Part shown: positions 1 through 6,610 of the stretch, piece after piece
How the letters are laid out: every line of letters starts with the position of its first letter
Position numbering within the stretch: the stretch's first letter is position 1
Source of the DNA: Bacillota bacterium
GTDB taxonomy: Bacteria; Bacillota; Bacilli; Bacillales; Cytobacillaceae
Direction of reading: 5' to 3'
Length of the DNA: 11,099 nt
NCBI GenBank assembly: GCA_023389895.1
Contig: JAEWDX010000364.1
Location: forward strand, 1 to 11,099
The notes under the pieces: generated by a model
Seen by the model: only the letters and a program-made list of their open reading frames with translations
What the model was told of the DNA's origin: nothing
Database searches by the model: none
Made by a program: the position numbers and the translations under genes

Positions 1-47
1 TAAGCGGGATGGCATCCTTTCTTTATTCCCGCAAAACCCCCATGCTC
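1..47. repeat. Left arm of a perfect 47-bp inverted repeat
   Basis: Positions 1-47 are the exact reverse complement of 626-672, with no mismatch by direct reading. The arm starts at base 1 of the window, so the repeat may extend further left. Its inner end (around 38-47) falls inside the FadN-like motif on the minus strand. The two arms share GAGCATGG at the point where they enter different flanks, which looks like a microhomology junction. Confidence 0.95.
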
Positions 48-182
48 CCATCCAAAGCCCCATCTCATCGCTTCGTCAATCGCAACAATATCATCCGCAA
101 TTGTGCCGAGTAACTCAGCAGAATAGATTAATGATCTTGTATGAATTATGGGGGAATTGCTAAATAATAATAGCGTAGCCAT
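1..182 (-). pseudogene. Fragment of FadN-type 3-hydroxyacyl-CoA dehydrogenase (C-terminal domain)
   Basis: The minus strand is open from about position 200 through the left edge of the window, with an in-frame ATG at 180-182. The reading contains IYSAELLGTIADDIVAID followed by EAMRWGFGWEHGGF. I recognise this as the C-terminal 3-hydroxyacyl-CoA dehydrogenase domain of FadN-like multifunctional beta-oxidation enzymes, where an AIDxAMxWGFGWExGPFE motif is usual. Full-length FadN proteins are roughly 790 residues, so this is a small piece. Homology is convincing only from about position 145 down to about position 38. On the far side the motif departs from the expected GPFE continuation, exactly where the 47-base inverted repeat begins. 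Upstream of about 145 nothing fits the family. I therefore see a fragment fused to foreign sequence on both sides, not an intact gene running off the window. The family call is fairly sure; the fragment's origin is not. Confidence 0.6.
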
Positions 183-332
183 TAAGTTTTTCAAGAAAAA
201 TTAAAAAGCTAAGACGGCTAACTCAATTTAAGGAAGACAGCCTCGTTACAATGTCAGCATGTCCTGCTTGTCCAAAGTATAAGATGAGCTGGCGAGCCGA
301 TAGCCGTTGCAGCAAGACAAAGGAGACTAACA

Positions 333-650
333 ATGAAAGAAAATAAAAATACATATTATATTACGCTTGGAACAGGTGAAATTTCACAAAGTGCAACAGA
401 TTCTCGCTGGGATTTCAGAATAACGGCAACTGATGCTGAAATTCAGGAGCTGCGTTCGTACTTTACGCAAAGTTATTCGGCTGATGCAAAAAGCTTTTGG
501 AGAACGCATCTTCCATTTCTAGAATACCATAATGATAAGGTAAATGATGATTATGATGCTTTTTTGTTGAAAGCATATGGAATGATTTATCAGTTAGGGG
601 ATGATGAAGCAAGGAATCATATTGAGAGCATGGGGGTTTTGCGGGAATAA
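333..650 (+). CDS. Small conserved-type hypothetical protein (105 aa)
   Basis: I do not recognise a characterised function. The 105-residue product is soluble and acidic, with no signal peptide, membrane segment or cysteine. It starts with a short beta-like segment (YYITLGTGEISQ) and is mainly helical and charged from about residue 34, ending with a DDEARNHIE stretch. It reads like one of the small single-domain cytosolic proteins of Bacillaceae. The ATG start is supported by AAAGGAG at 319-325, seven bases upstream. The next gene, a lipoprotein on the opposite strand, is convergent with 43 bp between the stops. The last eight codons and the stop lie inside one arm of the 47-bp inverted repeat. 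The reading frame and ribosome binding site make it a real gene; the function is unknown. Confidence 0.75.
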   Translation: MKENKNTYYITLGTGEISQSATDSRWDFRITATDAEIQELRSYFTQSYSADAKSFWRTHLPFLEYHNDKVNDDYDAFLLKAYGMIYQLGDDEARNHIESMGVLRE

Positions 651-672
651 AGAAAGGATGCCATCCCGCTTA
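626..672. repeat. Right arm of the 47-bp inverted repeat
   Basis: This exact reverse complement of 1-47 covers the last eight codons, the stop codon and 22 downstream bases of the small gene at 333-650. Because it is continuous with that gene and its downstream region, this copy is probably the original and the copy at 1-47 the derived one. It contains a short internal GCGGGA/TCCCGC inverted repeat but no T-run, so it is not a convincing terminator. Confidence 0.95.
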
Positions 673-693
673 GGACAGCACCTTTCGATTTTC

Positions 694-1533
694 TTACATA
701 TCCATCTCAACAGCAGAATCAATGATTTCTTGTGGAACTGTTATCGCATCAATCGCGTTTAGATTTAAGTATTTAGCATCCATTTTTTGTTTCAAAGTAA
801 TGGTTTCGTCTTCAACCGTCATATCCATTTCCATATCCATTTTCAAGGAAACGGGATTGAAGCTTTCTTTATCAACGATGATTTCGTAATTGACTGATTT
901 AATATCCATGTTATCAAATAGATCCATTTCTTCAGTCATTCCAGTTGGCATTGATTCCATTGCCGTCTCTTTAATAAAGGTATTAAATTTCTCTCCTGAT
1001 GCTTTTAGCTTTAAAATAAAGTTTTTATCATCTTGTTCAAAGGTGAAATCATCAGCAAACTGTTGTAGCTTCTTTAATTCATCGCCAGGATTCTGTTGCT
1101 GCTCACCAGTCATTTGTAAGAACATATCAGTCATTTCTTGTGGGAACTTCATCCATTGCCCACCTGTTGGCTCATAAAAAAACATTCCAGCTTCAGAAAA
1201 ATAACTTTCCATATCGACTTTTTCTTCACCCATCGTCATGGACATTTTTTGATAGTAAGCCATTGGATCTGTTACGATATCCATATCAATGGCAGATTGA
1301 GTATCCATACTTACGCCTGGTTCATTAGAGCTAATATTTTGGCTCATCTCCATTTTTACAGAGAAGCTTTTTAAGCTTTCAGAGGCAGCGGTCGCTTTTT
1401 CTAATACTTCCTCTAATGTTAAGCTTGATTGTTTTTCGCTTTTATCTTTATTTACTGGTTCAGCTGTTTGGTTACATGCTGCAAGCATAAAAACGAGAAG
1501 AAGACCTACTAAGTATGATAGGTGTTTTTTCAA
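694..1533 (-). CDS. Lipoprotein with LppX/LolA-like fold (DUF6612-type), TTG start
   Basis: This is a secreted lipoprotein of 279 residues from the start chosen here. A Lys-Lys n-region, a hydrophobic stretch and the lipobox LAAC put the lipidated cysteine at residue 20, followed by a polar linker of about 20 residues rich in Lys, Ser and Glu. The rest alternates beta-type segments (YYQKMSMTMG, MFFYEPTGGQWMKF) and ends with KYLNLNAIDAI, as in Bacillus lipoproteins assigned to DUF6612, an antiparallel-sheet family related to LppX/LprG. The job of that family is not established; lipid carriage or envelope sensing is speculation. Met-Asp and Met-Glu pairs are unusually frequent. A longer reading starts at another TTG (1558-1560), but AAGGAG at 1543-1548 sits nine bases before the TTG at 1531-1533, so I prefer the shorter form. 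It is monocistronic, convergent with the gene at 333-650 and divergent from ytkD. Confidence 0.85.
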   Translation of the reverse strand: MKKHLSYLVGLLLVFMLAACNQTAEPVNKDKSEKQSSLTLEEVLEKATAASESLKSFSVKMEMSQNISSNEPGVSMDTQSAIDMDIVTDPMAYYQKMSMTMGEEKVDMESYFSEAGMFFYEPTGGQWMKFPQEMTDMFLQMTGEQQQNPGDELKKLQQFADDFTFEQDDKNFILKLKASGEKFNTFIKETAMESMPTGMTEEMDLFDNMDIKSVNYEIIVDKESFNPVSLKMDMEMDMTVEDETITLKQKMDAKYLNLNAIDAITVPQEIIDSAVEMDM

Positions 1534-1542
1534 AAATAACAA

Positions 1543-1548
1543 CTCCTT
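1543..1548 (-). promoter_or_regulatory. Ribosome binding site deciding the lipoprotein start
   Basis: AAGGAG on the minus strand lies nine bases upstream of TTG at 1531-1533. It sits inside the longer reading that begins at 1560, which has no comparable site in front of it. The resulting N-terminus is a compact classical lipoprotein signal peptide. Confidence 0.7.
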
Positions 1549-1682
1549 TTTTGTATTCAATTAATCTACGAAAATACAACTGGAAAAGTTTCAAATATTT
1601 TTCAAGTCGTCTTTTTTTCACAATATGGTAAGATGATTTCTAATATGGTTTCTGAAATGATCAATAAAGAGGGTTTGGATAA

Positions 1683-2159
1683 ATGGAGATATTTAATGAT
1701 GTAAATGGTGGTTTAGTTAAGCTTTCGTTTCAAGGTAATTCCTTTTCCAAGCAGCCGAAGCATGTTCTTGTCATATGTCGAATGGGTCGTCATTGGCTTC
1801 TGACAAAGCATAAAGAAAGAGGACTAGAGTTCCCAGGAGGAAAGGTTGAGCCTGGTGAAACGTTAGAGGAAGCTGCGAGACGTGAAGTAATGGAGGAAAC
1901 AGGGGCAACAGTTGCGAAACTAACTTTCATCGGAGAATATGAAGTAACGAATCATGCTGGTTCATTTGTTAAAGCGATCTATTATGGATTGATTGAAAAT
2001 ATAACTGAAAAAGATGATTATTTCGAAACGATGGGACCAAAACTTATTGAAGGTGATTTATTATCATTAAGATGGGGTGCCGAATATAGTTTTATTATGA
2101 AGGATCAAGTTGTCGAAAAAAGTATTTTAAGAATAGTGGAAATAGAAAATTCATATTGA
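1683..2159 (+). CDS. ytkD: Nudix hydrolase YtkD (nucleoside triphosphate diphosphohydrolase)
   Basis: This 158-residue Nudix protein matches B. subtilis YtkD from memory over most of its length, including PKHVxVICR near residues 25-33, EFPGGKVEP at 49-57, a DYFET motif and FSFIMKD-like FIMKD near the C-terminus. The Nudix box spans G53 to A75 and fits GX5EX7REUXEEXGU exactly, with the REVMEE metal-binding helix at 67-72, so catalysis should be intact. YtkD of B. subtilis hydrolyses (d)NTPs including 8-oxo-dGTP and is linked to protection against oxidative mutagenesis and to sporulation. The ATG start has AGAGGG nine bases upstream. A possible extended -10 element, TGGTAAGAT, lies at 1626-1634, but I see no good -35. 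The AraC-type gene follows after 26 bp with no terminator between them, so the two are probably cotranscribed. Confidence 0.9.
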   Translation: MEIFNDVNGGLVKLSFQGNSFSKQPKHVLVICRMGRHWLLTKHKERGLEFPGGKVEPGETLEEAARREVMEETGATVAKLTFIGEYEVTNHAGSFVKAIYYGLIENITEKDDYFETMGPKLIEGDLLSLRWGAEYSFIMKDQVVEKSILRIVEIENSY

Positions 2160-2185
2160 AAGCTAATGCATAAAGGGAGAGGGCA

Positions 2186-2974
2186 ATGCTAAATTTGAAT
2201 TCAGATTCTTTTATTTTGAAGCCAGCATTTGCAACCATACATTGTGAACCGAATTGGCAATGGAAAAAGCGAGCGCAACCGCTCCCTAACTATGATTTAT
2301 TTTATGTTTGGAGTGGAAGCGGGGAAGTAATCCTTAATGGAAGGTTGTATACGGCACAAAAAGGCAGTTGTTTTCTCTTTAAGCCTAACGAATGGACGAC
2401 CGCCACCCATGACCCACAAAATCCGCTTGTGCTAACGTATATCCATTTTGATTTGAAAGAAACACCCGAATTGATCCCGAATAGCTACCGTGTGATTCAA
2501 GACAATATTACATTTGAATCGTTGTTAACTCGATATGTTCGCTTATTTCTCGTGAAAACATATGGAGCAGAAATTGAAGCTAAGCTTATTTTAAAGCAAT
2601 TAATGATTCAGTTACTAAGAGAAGAACGAGAAAATGAAATTCCCTTGGATCGTTTGAGTCATGATATGCTAGAAACAATTAGAGAAATTGCTAACTATGT
2701 TCAACTGCATCCAGGATACCCACATTCCATTGAAAGTCTTGCAGCTAGAGCTGAACTATCCCCCCGCTATTTCTCGCAGAAGTTTAAGCAGATTACCGGA
2801 CAGACTGTTCGCTCTTATATTATTCAGTCCCGAATTGTTCGCGCCGAGCATTTGCTCCATAATATGGGAATGACAGTGACAGAAGCCGCTCATGCACTTG
2901 GCTATAATGATCTTCATTTTTTTAGTAGACAATTTAAAAAGTATACAGGAAAAAATCCGTCAGAAATTCGCTAA
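2186..2974 (+). CDS. AraC-family transcriptional regulator
   Basis: This 262-residue DNA-binding regulator has an N-terminal cupin-like sensor domain (about residues 10-95: YDLFYVWSGSGEVILNG, then FLFKPNEW). A helical linker follows, and a C-terminal AraC/XylS domain runs from about 162 to 262. The two helix-turn-helix units fall near 181-203 (SIESLAARAELSPRYFSQKF) and 230-253 (VTEAAHALGY, then FFSRQFKKYTG). All expected AraC signature residues look present. The effector cannot be read from sequence; many family members of this shape bind a small sugar or metabolite in the cupin. GGGAGAGGG upstream of ATG supports the start. It follows ytkD by 26 bp and is closed by its own terminator. Being the only regulator here and immediately upstream of the dapL operon, it is the natural candidate for controlling that operon, though this is inference from position only. 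Confidence 0.9.
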   Translation: MLNLNSDSFILKPAFATIHCEPNWQWKKRAQPLPNYDLFYVWSGSGEVILNGRLYTAQKGSCFLFKPNEWTTATHDPQNPLVLTYIHFDLKETPELIPNSYRVIQDNITFESLLTRYVRLFLVKTYGAEIEAKLILKQLMIQLLREERENEIPLDRLSHDMLETIREIANYVQLHPGYPHSIESLAARAELSPRYFSQKFKQITGQTVRSYIIQSRIVRAEHLLHNMGMTVTEAAHALGYNDLHFFSRQFKKYTGKNPSEIR

Positions 2975-2977
2975 TGA

Positions 2978-3012
2978 AACGTTAGGTGCTGGTACCTGGC
3001 GTTTTTTTTTTT
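2978..3012 (+). terminator. Intrinsic terminator after the AraC-type regulator
   Basis: A ten-base-pair stem (2978-2987 with 2994-3003, two G-U pairs) with a six-base loop is followed by an unbroken run of Ts at 3002-3012. It lies three bases after the regulator's stop codon. It separates the ytkD-regulator unit from the dapL operon, so that operon needs its own promoter. Confidence 0.9.
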
Positions 3013-3066
3013 GTAAAAAAGTGCAAATATTTCATTGAATTATCTAAATAAAAATACTTATCAAAA

Positions 3067-3075
3067 TGTTATGAT
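3067..3075 (+). promoter_or_regulatory. Candidate extended -10 promoter of the dapL operon
   Basis: TGTTATGAT is a TG-N-TATGAT extended -10 element with one mismatch to TATAAT. It lies 41 bases before the dapL start in the AT-rich gap after the terminator. No good -35 sits 17 bases upstream, which extended -10 promoters can tolerate. An alternative sigma-A reading is TTGAAT (3035-3040) with TTATCA (3058-3063), spaced 17. I saw no TGTNA-N7-TNACA GlnR/TnrA box in this gap. Confidence 0.4.
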
Positions 3076-3116
3076 GAAAAAAATGATAGGTCAGATTCAT
3101 ATCGTGGGGGAGTAAT

Positions 3117-4367
3117 ATGGCAGAAGATTATTTACAGCAATTGTTCGCAGAACGAATAGGCGGACCGCAATTCGGCTTTAAGGAAGAAATATATAAGTTT
3201 GAAAAAATCAAAAGAGCAAAAAGAGAAGCAATTCAAGCAAACCCATATATGAAGCTAATTGATTTAGGTGTCGGTGAACCAGATGCAATGGCAGATGAAA
3301 AGATTGTACAAATATTAACAGAAGAAGCAAATAAGCCCGAAAATCGCTATTACGCAGATAATGGAATTGCCGAATTTAAGCAAGCAGCTGTGTCATATAT
3401 GGATCGTGTTTTTGGTGTGAAGAACCTTGATGCTAGAACAGAAATCAATCATGTGATTGGTTCAAAATCTGCACTTGCTATCCTACCATCTATTTTCATT
3501 AATCATGGTGATCTCACCTTAATTCCATCACCATGCTACCCTATTATCGCTACCCACACAAAATACTATGGAGGTAATGTAATTGACCTTCCACTTACGG
3601 AAGAAAATTCGTTTCTGCCAAAGCTAGATGCATTGGATGAAAGTATTCTTCGTAAAGCAAAGCTGCTGTATTTGAACTACCCTAATAATCCGACAGGAGC
3701 AACCGCAACTGCAGAATTTTTCGAGGAAGTCGTTCATTTTGCGAAGAAAAATAAATTGATTGTTGTGCATGATGCTGCATATGCAGCCCTCGTTTTTGAT
3801 AAGGAACAGCCGCTTAGCTTTCTTTCCGTTCCTGGCGCAAAGGATGTAGGAGTAGAACTTCATTCCTTATCAAAATCATTCAATATGACAGGATGGAGAA
3901 TTGGATTTATTGCAGGAAACTCAAGGCTTATTGAAGCGTTTGCAGCAGTGAAGGATAACTATGATTCAGGACAGTTTATCGCGATTCAGAAAGCAGCAGC
4001 CTTTGCATTATCTCAACCAGATATGACAGAACAGATTGCAGCAAAGTATTCTCGTCGACATGAGCAATTAGTAAAGGTGTTAAATGAGGTTGGTTTTCTG
4101 GCAAATAAACCGAATGCATCCTTTTTTCTATATACGAAAGCACCAAGAGCTGTAGTGAATGGACCATCCTTTCTATCTGCGGAAGCATTTAGCCAATATT
4201 TAATAAAAGAGCATCTCATTTCAACTGTTCCTTGGGATGATGTAGGTCAATACGTTAGATTTTCTGTCACCTTTCAAGCAAACAGCGTTGAGAAAGAAAT
4301 GCAGGTTATGGAAGAAATAAGATCAAGATTAAGGAAAGATCAGTTCGTTTTTGAGAGGGGGGAATAA
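3117..4367 (+). CDS. dapL: LL-diaminopimelate aminotransferase (DapL, MJ1391-like variant)
   Basis: This 416-residue fold-type I PLP aminotransferase is predicted to convert tetrahydrodipicolinate plus glutamate to LL-diaminopimelate and 2-oxoglutarate in one step, bypassing the acylated intermediates. Visible features are IDLGVGEPDAMADE near the N-terminus, NRYYADNGIAEFK, the NYPNNPTG motif at 187-194, HDAAYA after it, the PLP lysine K253 in SLSKSFNMTGWR, and a carboxylate-binding arginine near R381 in YVRFSV. The GVGEPDxMADE and YADNGI wording matches the DapL2/MJ1391 subgroup I remember, not the plant/chlamydial IGDTTEPLP form. B. subtilis itself makes DAP through N-acetyl intermediates using PatA, so an N-acetyl-LL-DAP substrate is the main alternative. 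The adjacent dapF strongly favours a DAP role. GGGGGAG precedes the ATG. It is the first gene of a four-gene operon, ending one base before dapF. Confidence 0.82.
   Translation: MAEDYLQQLFAERIGGPQFGFKEEIYKFEKIKRAKREAIQANPYMKLIDLGVGEPDAMADEKIVQILTEEANKPENRYYADNGIAEFKQAAVSYMDRVFGVKNLDARTEINHVIGSKSALAILPSIFINHGDLTLIPSPCYPIIATHTKYYGGNVIDLPLTEENSFLPKLDALDESILRKAKLLYLNYPNNPTGATATAEFFEEVVHFAKKNKLIVVHDAAYAALVFDKEQPLSFLSVPGAKDVGVELHSLSKSFNMTGWRIGFIAGNSRLIEAFAAVKDNYDSGQFIAIQKAAAFALSQPDMTEQIAAKYSRRHEQLVKVLNEVGFLANKPNASFFLYTKAPRAVVNGPSFLSAEAFSQYLIKEHLISTVPWDDVGQYVRFSVTFQANSVEKEMQVMEEIRSRLRKDQFVFERGE
4356..4362 (+). promoter_or_regulatory. Ribosome binding site deciding the dapF start
   Basis: AGGGGGG inside the last codons of dapL lies six bases before GTG at 4369. 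It rules against the longer reading from TTG at 4351, whose extra residues MRGGNK do not belong to the DapF family N-terminus. Confidence 0.75.
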
Positions 4368-4368
4368 G

Positions 4369-5232
4369 GTGCATTTTACTAAAATGCATGGATTAGGAAA
4401 TAACTATATCTTTTTCAACTTGCTCGAAATGTCGATGGAGGATCAAGACTTTGCACAGCTTGCTAGAACAGTTTCAAATGTAAATCTTGGAATAGGCTCT
4501 GATGGCATTATCCTAATTTGCCCTTCAGAAGCTGCTGATTTTCGGATGAGAATCTTTAACAAGGATGGTTCAGAAGGAAGAAATTGTGGGAATGGTCTTC
4601 GTTGTGTAGCAAAATATCTTTTTGACCACATGTATGCAACAGTAAATAAATTTACGATTGAAACATTAGGCGGAATAGTAAGTGTAGAGGTAGACGCTGA
4701 TAAAAAAAGAAATGTTCGTTTTGTAACGGTTAATATGGGGAAACCGAAGTTGTTGAAGGAAATGATTCCAATGAAGGGTGAACCTTTAACTGAAACAATT
4801 AATGAACGCATTTCTATTGATGGGAAGGAATTTTTAATGACTTGTGTATCGATGGGCAGCCCACATGCAATTTTGTTTGTCGATGATGTGGACACCTACC
4901 CGTTGGGAGAAATTGGACCATTAATTGAATGCTCTGATGTATTTCCTGAACGTGTAAATGTTGGGATTGCGAATGTGAAAAGCCGAGATGAGATTTTTTA
5001 TCGTGTGTGGGAAAGAGGCTCCGGAATTACAATGGCATGTGGAACGGGTGCTTGTGCAGCAGTTGTTGCAGCTACATTGAATCAGTTAGTGGATAAAAAT
5101 CTCCCAATAACGGTTTTTCTCCCTGGTGGACAATTAACGATAAGATGGGATAAAAATGATCATATTTGGCAAAGGGGAGAAGCTGAATATATTTGTCATG
5201 GCGAATTAGTAATGGACAGTAAAAAAAATTGA
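4369..5232 (+). CDS. dapF: Diaminopimelate epimerase
   Basis: This 287-residue cytosolic PLP-independent epimerase interconverts LL- and meso-diaminopimelate, the step before lysine and peptidoglycan precursor synthesis. From the GTG start the protein begins MHFTKMHGLGNNY, the normal DapF N-terminus. The two catalytic cysteines are present: C73 in GRNCGNGLRC and C224 in TMACGTGACA, giving the thiolate pair of this two-domain fold. N-terminal GIGSDGIILI and the GSPHAILFVDD segment are also typical. Length is in the usual 270-290 range and no key residue is missing. The start codon follows the dapL stop by one base, so the two genes are almost certainly translationally coupled and act in sequence. 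glnA follows after 18 bp. I cannot tell whether the genome has a second dapF elsewhere. Confidence 0.93.
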   Translation: MHFTKMHGLGNNYIFFNLLEMSMEDQDFAQLARTVSNVNLGIGSDGIILICPSEAADFRMRIFNKDGSEGRNCGNGLRCVAKYLFDHMYATVNKFTIETLGGIVSVEVDADKKRNVRFVTVNMGKPKLLKEMIPMKGEPLTETINERISIDGKEFLMTCVSMGSPHAILFVDDVDTYPLGEIGPLIECSDVFPERVNVGIANVKSRDEIFYRVWERGSGITMACGTGACAAVVAATLNQLVDKNLPITVFLPGGQLTIRWDKNDHIWQRGEAEYICHGELVMDSKKN

Positions 5233-5250
5233 GAGAAGAGAGGGTATGAA

Positions 5251-6588
5251 ATGGCAGTCTCTTATAGTAAAGAAGAAATATTGAAAATGACGAAAGAGGA
5301 AAATGTTCGCTACATTCGTTTACAATTTACAGATTTATTTGGAACGATAAAAAATGTAGAAATTCCAATTAGTCAACTGTCAAAAGCATTGAATAATAAA
5401 ATAATGTTTGATGGCTCATCAATTGAAGGGTTTGTCCGGATAGAAGAATCGGATATGTACTTATATCCTGATCTAGACACATTCGTCATTTTTCCATGGA
5501 CAGTTGAGAAAGGAAAGGTTGCACGCTTCATTTGCGATATATTTCATCCTGATGGAACTCCATTTGATGGAGATCCGCGTAGTAATCTGAAACGAGTTTT
5601 ACGAGAAATGGAGGAGCTTGGGTTTACAGAATTTAATGTCGGCCCAGAACCTGAATTTTTTCTATTTAAACTTGATGACAAAGGTCAGCCTACACTTGAA
5701 TTGAATGATCAAGCTGGATATTTTGATTTAGCTCCAACGGATCTTGGGGAAAATTGTCGACGTGATATTGTATTGGAGCTAGAAGTGATGGGCTTTGAAA
5801 TTGAGGCTTCCCATCATGAAGTCGCTCCAGGACAGCATGAAATTGATTTCAAATATCAGAATGTTTTGAAGGCTTGTGACGATATTCAAACATTTAAGCT
5901 CGTTGTAAAAACAATTGCAAGAAAGCATGGACTGCATGCAACCTTCATGCCTAAGCCATTGTTCGGTGTGAATGGATCAGGAATGCATAGCAACCTATCC
6001 TTGTTTAAAGACGGAGTGAATGTTTTTTATGAGGAAAGCGGTCATTTGCAATTGAGTGATACAGCTAGAAAATTTATTGCAGGAATAATGAAGCATGCAC
6101 CAAATTTCACAGCGATTACAAATCCAACAGTCAATTCGTATAAGCGTTTAGTTCCAGGTTATGAGGCGCCATGCTATGTTGCATGGTCGGCTAGAAACAG
6201 AAGTCCGCTTATTCGCATTCCAGCATCCCGTGGCTTAAGCACCCGTGTAGAAGTACGAAGTGTCGACCCAGCTGCCAATCCTTATTTAGCTATGGCAGTG
6301 CTGCTAGCAGCTGGTTTAGATGGGATAAAGAATAACTTAATTCCACCAGAACCTGTTGATCGAAACATCTACGTCATGACAAAAGAAGAACGGATTGAAA
6401 ATGGAATCCTTGATCTTCCAGCTAATTTAGCTGAAGCATTGGAAAATTTAAAGACAGATGAAGTCATCACAAATGCTTTAGGCAGTCATTTACTTGAGCG
6501 ATTTATTGAAGGAAAGGAAATCGAATGGAATAGGTTCCGTACGCAAGTGCATCCGTGGGAAAGAGAGCAGTATATTTTACAATATTAA
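5251..6588 (+). CDS. glnA: Glutamine synthetase, type I-alpha
   Basis: This 445-residue cytosolic glutamine synthetase makes glutamine from glutamate, ammonia and ATP, normally as a dodecamer. By memory it follows B. subtilis GlnA closely end to end. It has DGSSIEGFVRIEESDMYL at 54-71, GPEPEFFLFKLDD in the metal site, GVNGSGMHSNLS, the flap NSYKRLVPGYEAP with E305, the NRSPLIRIPASRG substrate region and the C-terminal HPWEREQY. R63 corresponds to the arginine at position 62 that mediates feedback inhibition in Bacillus enzymes. The length fits GSI-alpha; the longer beta type is regulated by adenylylation. GlnA of Bacillus normally follows glnR; here there is no glnR and no visible GlnR/TnrA box, so this may be a second copy dedicated to the operon. 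AGAGGG precedes the ATG. Gaps of 18 bp to dapF and 22 bp to the next gene indicate one transcript. Confidence 0.93.
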   Translation: MAVSYSKEEILKMTKEENVRYIRLQFTDLFGTIKNVEIPISQLSKALNNKIMFDGSSIEGFVRIEESDMYLYPDLDTFVIFPWTVEKGKVARFICDIFHPDGTPFDGDPRSNLKRVLREMEELGFTEFNVGPEPEFFLFKLDDKGQPTLELNDQAGYFDLAPTDLGENCRRDIVLELEVMGFEIEASHHEVAPGQHEIDFKYQNVLKACDDIQTFKLVVKTIARKHGLHATFMPKPLFGVNGSGMHSNLSLFKDGVNVFYEESGHLQLSDTARKFIAGIMKHAPNFTAITNPTVNSYKRLVPGYEAPCYVAWSARNRSPLIRIPASRGLSTRVEVRSVDPAANPYLAMAVLLAAGLDGIKNNLIPPEPVDRNIYVMTKEERIENGILDLPANLAEALENLKTDEVITNALGSHLLERFIEGKEIEWNRFRTQVHPWEREQYILQY

Positions 6589-6610
6589 TAGTAAGCGAGT
6601 GTGATTATCT

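Noticed and set aside
251..346. Plus-strand 31-codon frame with CPACP and a further cysteine, overlapping the start of the gene at 333
   Set aside because: The only purine-rich site (AAGGA at 230-234) is 16 bases from the ATG, too far for initiation, and the frame resembles no protein I know. It could be a leader peptide but the sequence gives no support.
651..693. Terminator between the convergent genes ending at 650 and 694
   Set aside because: GCGGGA and TCCCGC can pair at 641-669, but the loop is long and no T-run follows on either strand.
890..1374. Several plus-strand frames opposite the lipoprotein gene
   Set aside because: They lie antisense to a complete gene with lipobox and ribosome binding site, are rich in Ser, Cys and Phe as expected for antisense shadows, and have no ribosome binding sites.
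1561..1682. Lipoprotein promoter using TTGAAA boxes on the minus strand
   Set aside because: Two TTGAAA boxes exist (1594-1589 and 1605-1600), but no -10-like hexamer lies 16-18 bases downstream of either.
3013..3116. GlnR/TnrA box or sigma-E promoter upstream of dapL
   Set aside because: A TGTAA at 3012-3016 has no matching TNACA at the right distance, and no CATACAAT-like -10 with a proper -35 is present in this gap.
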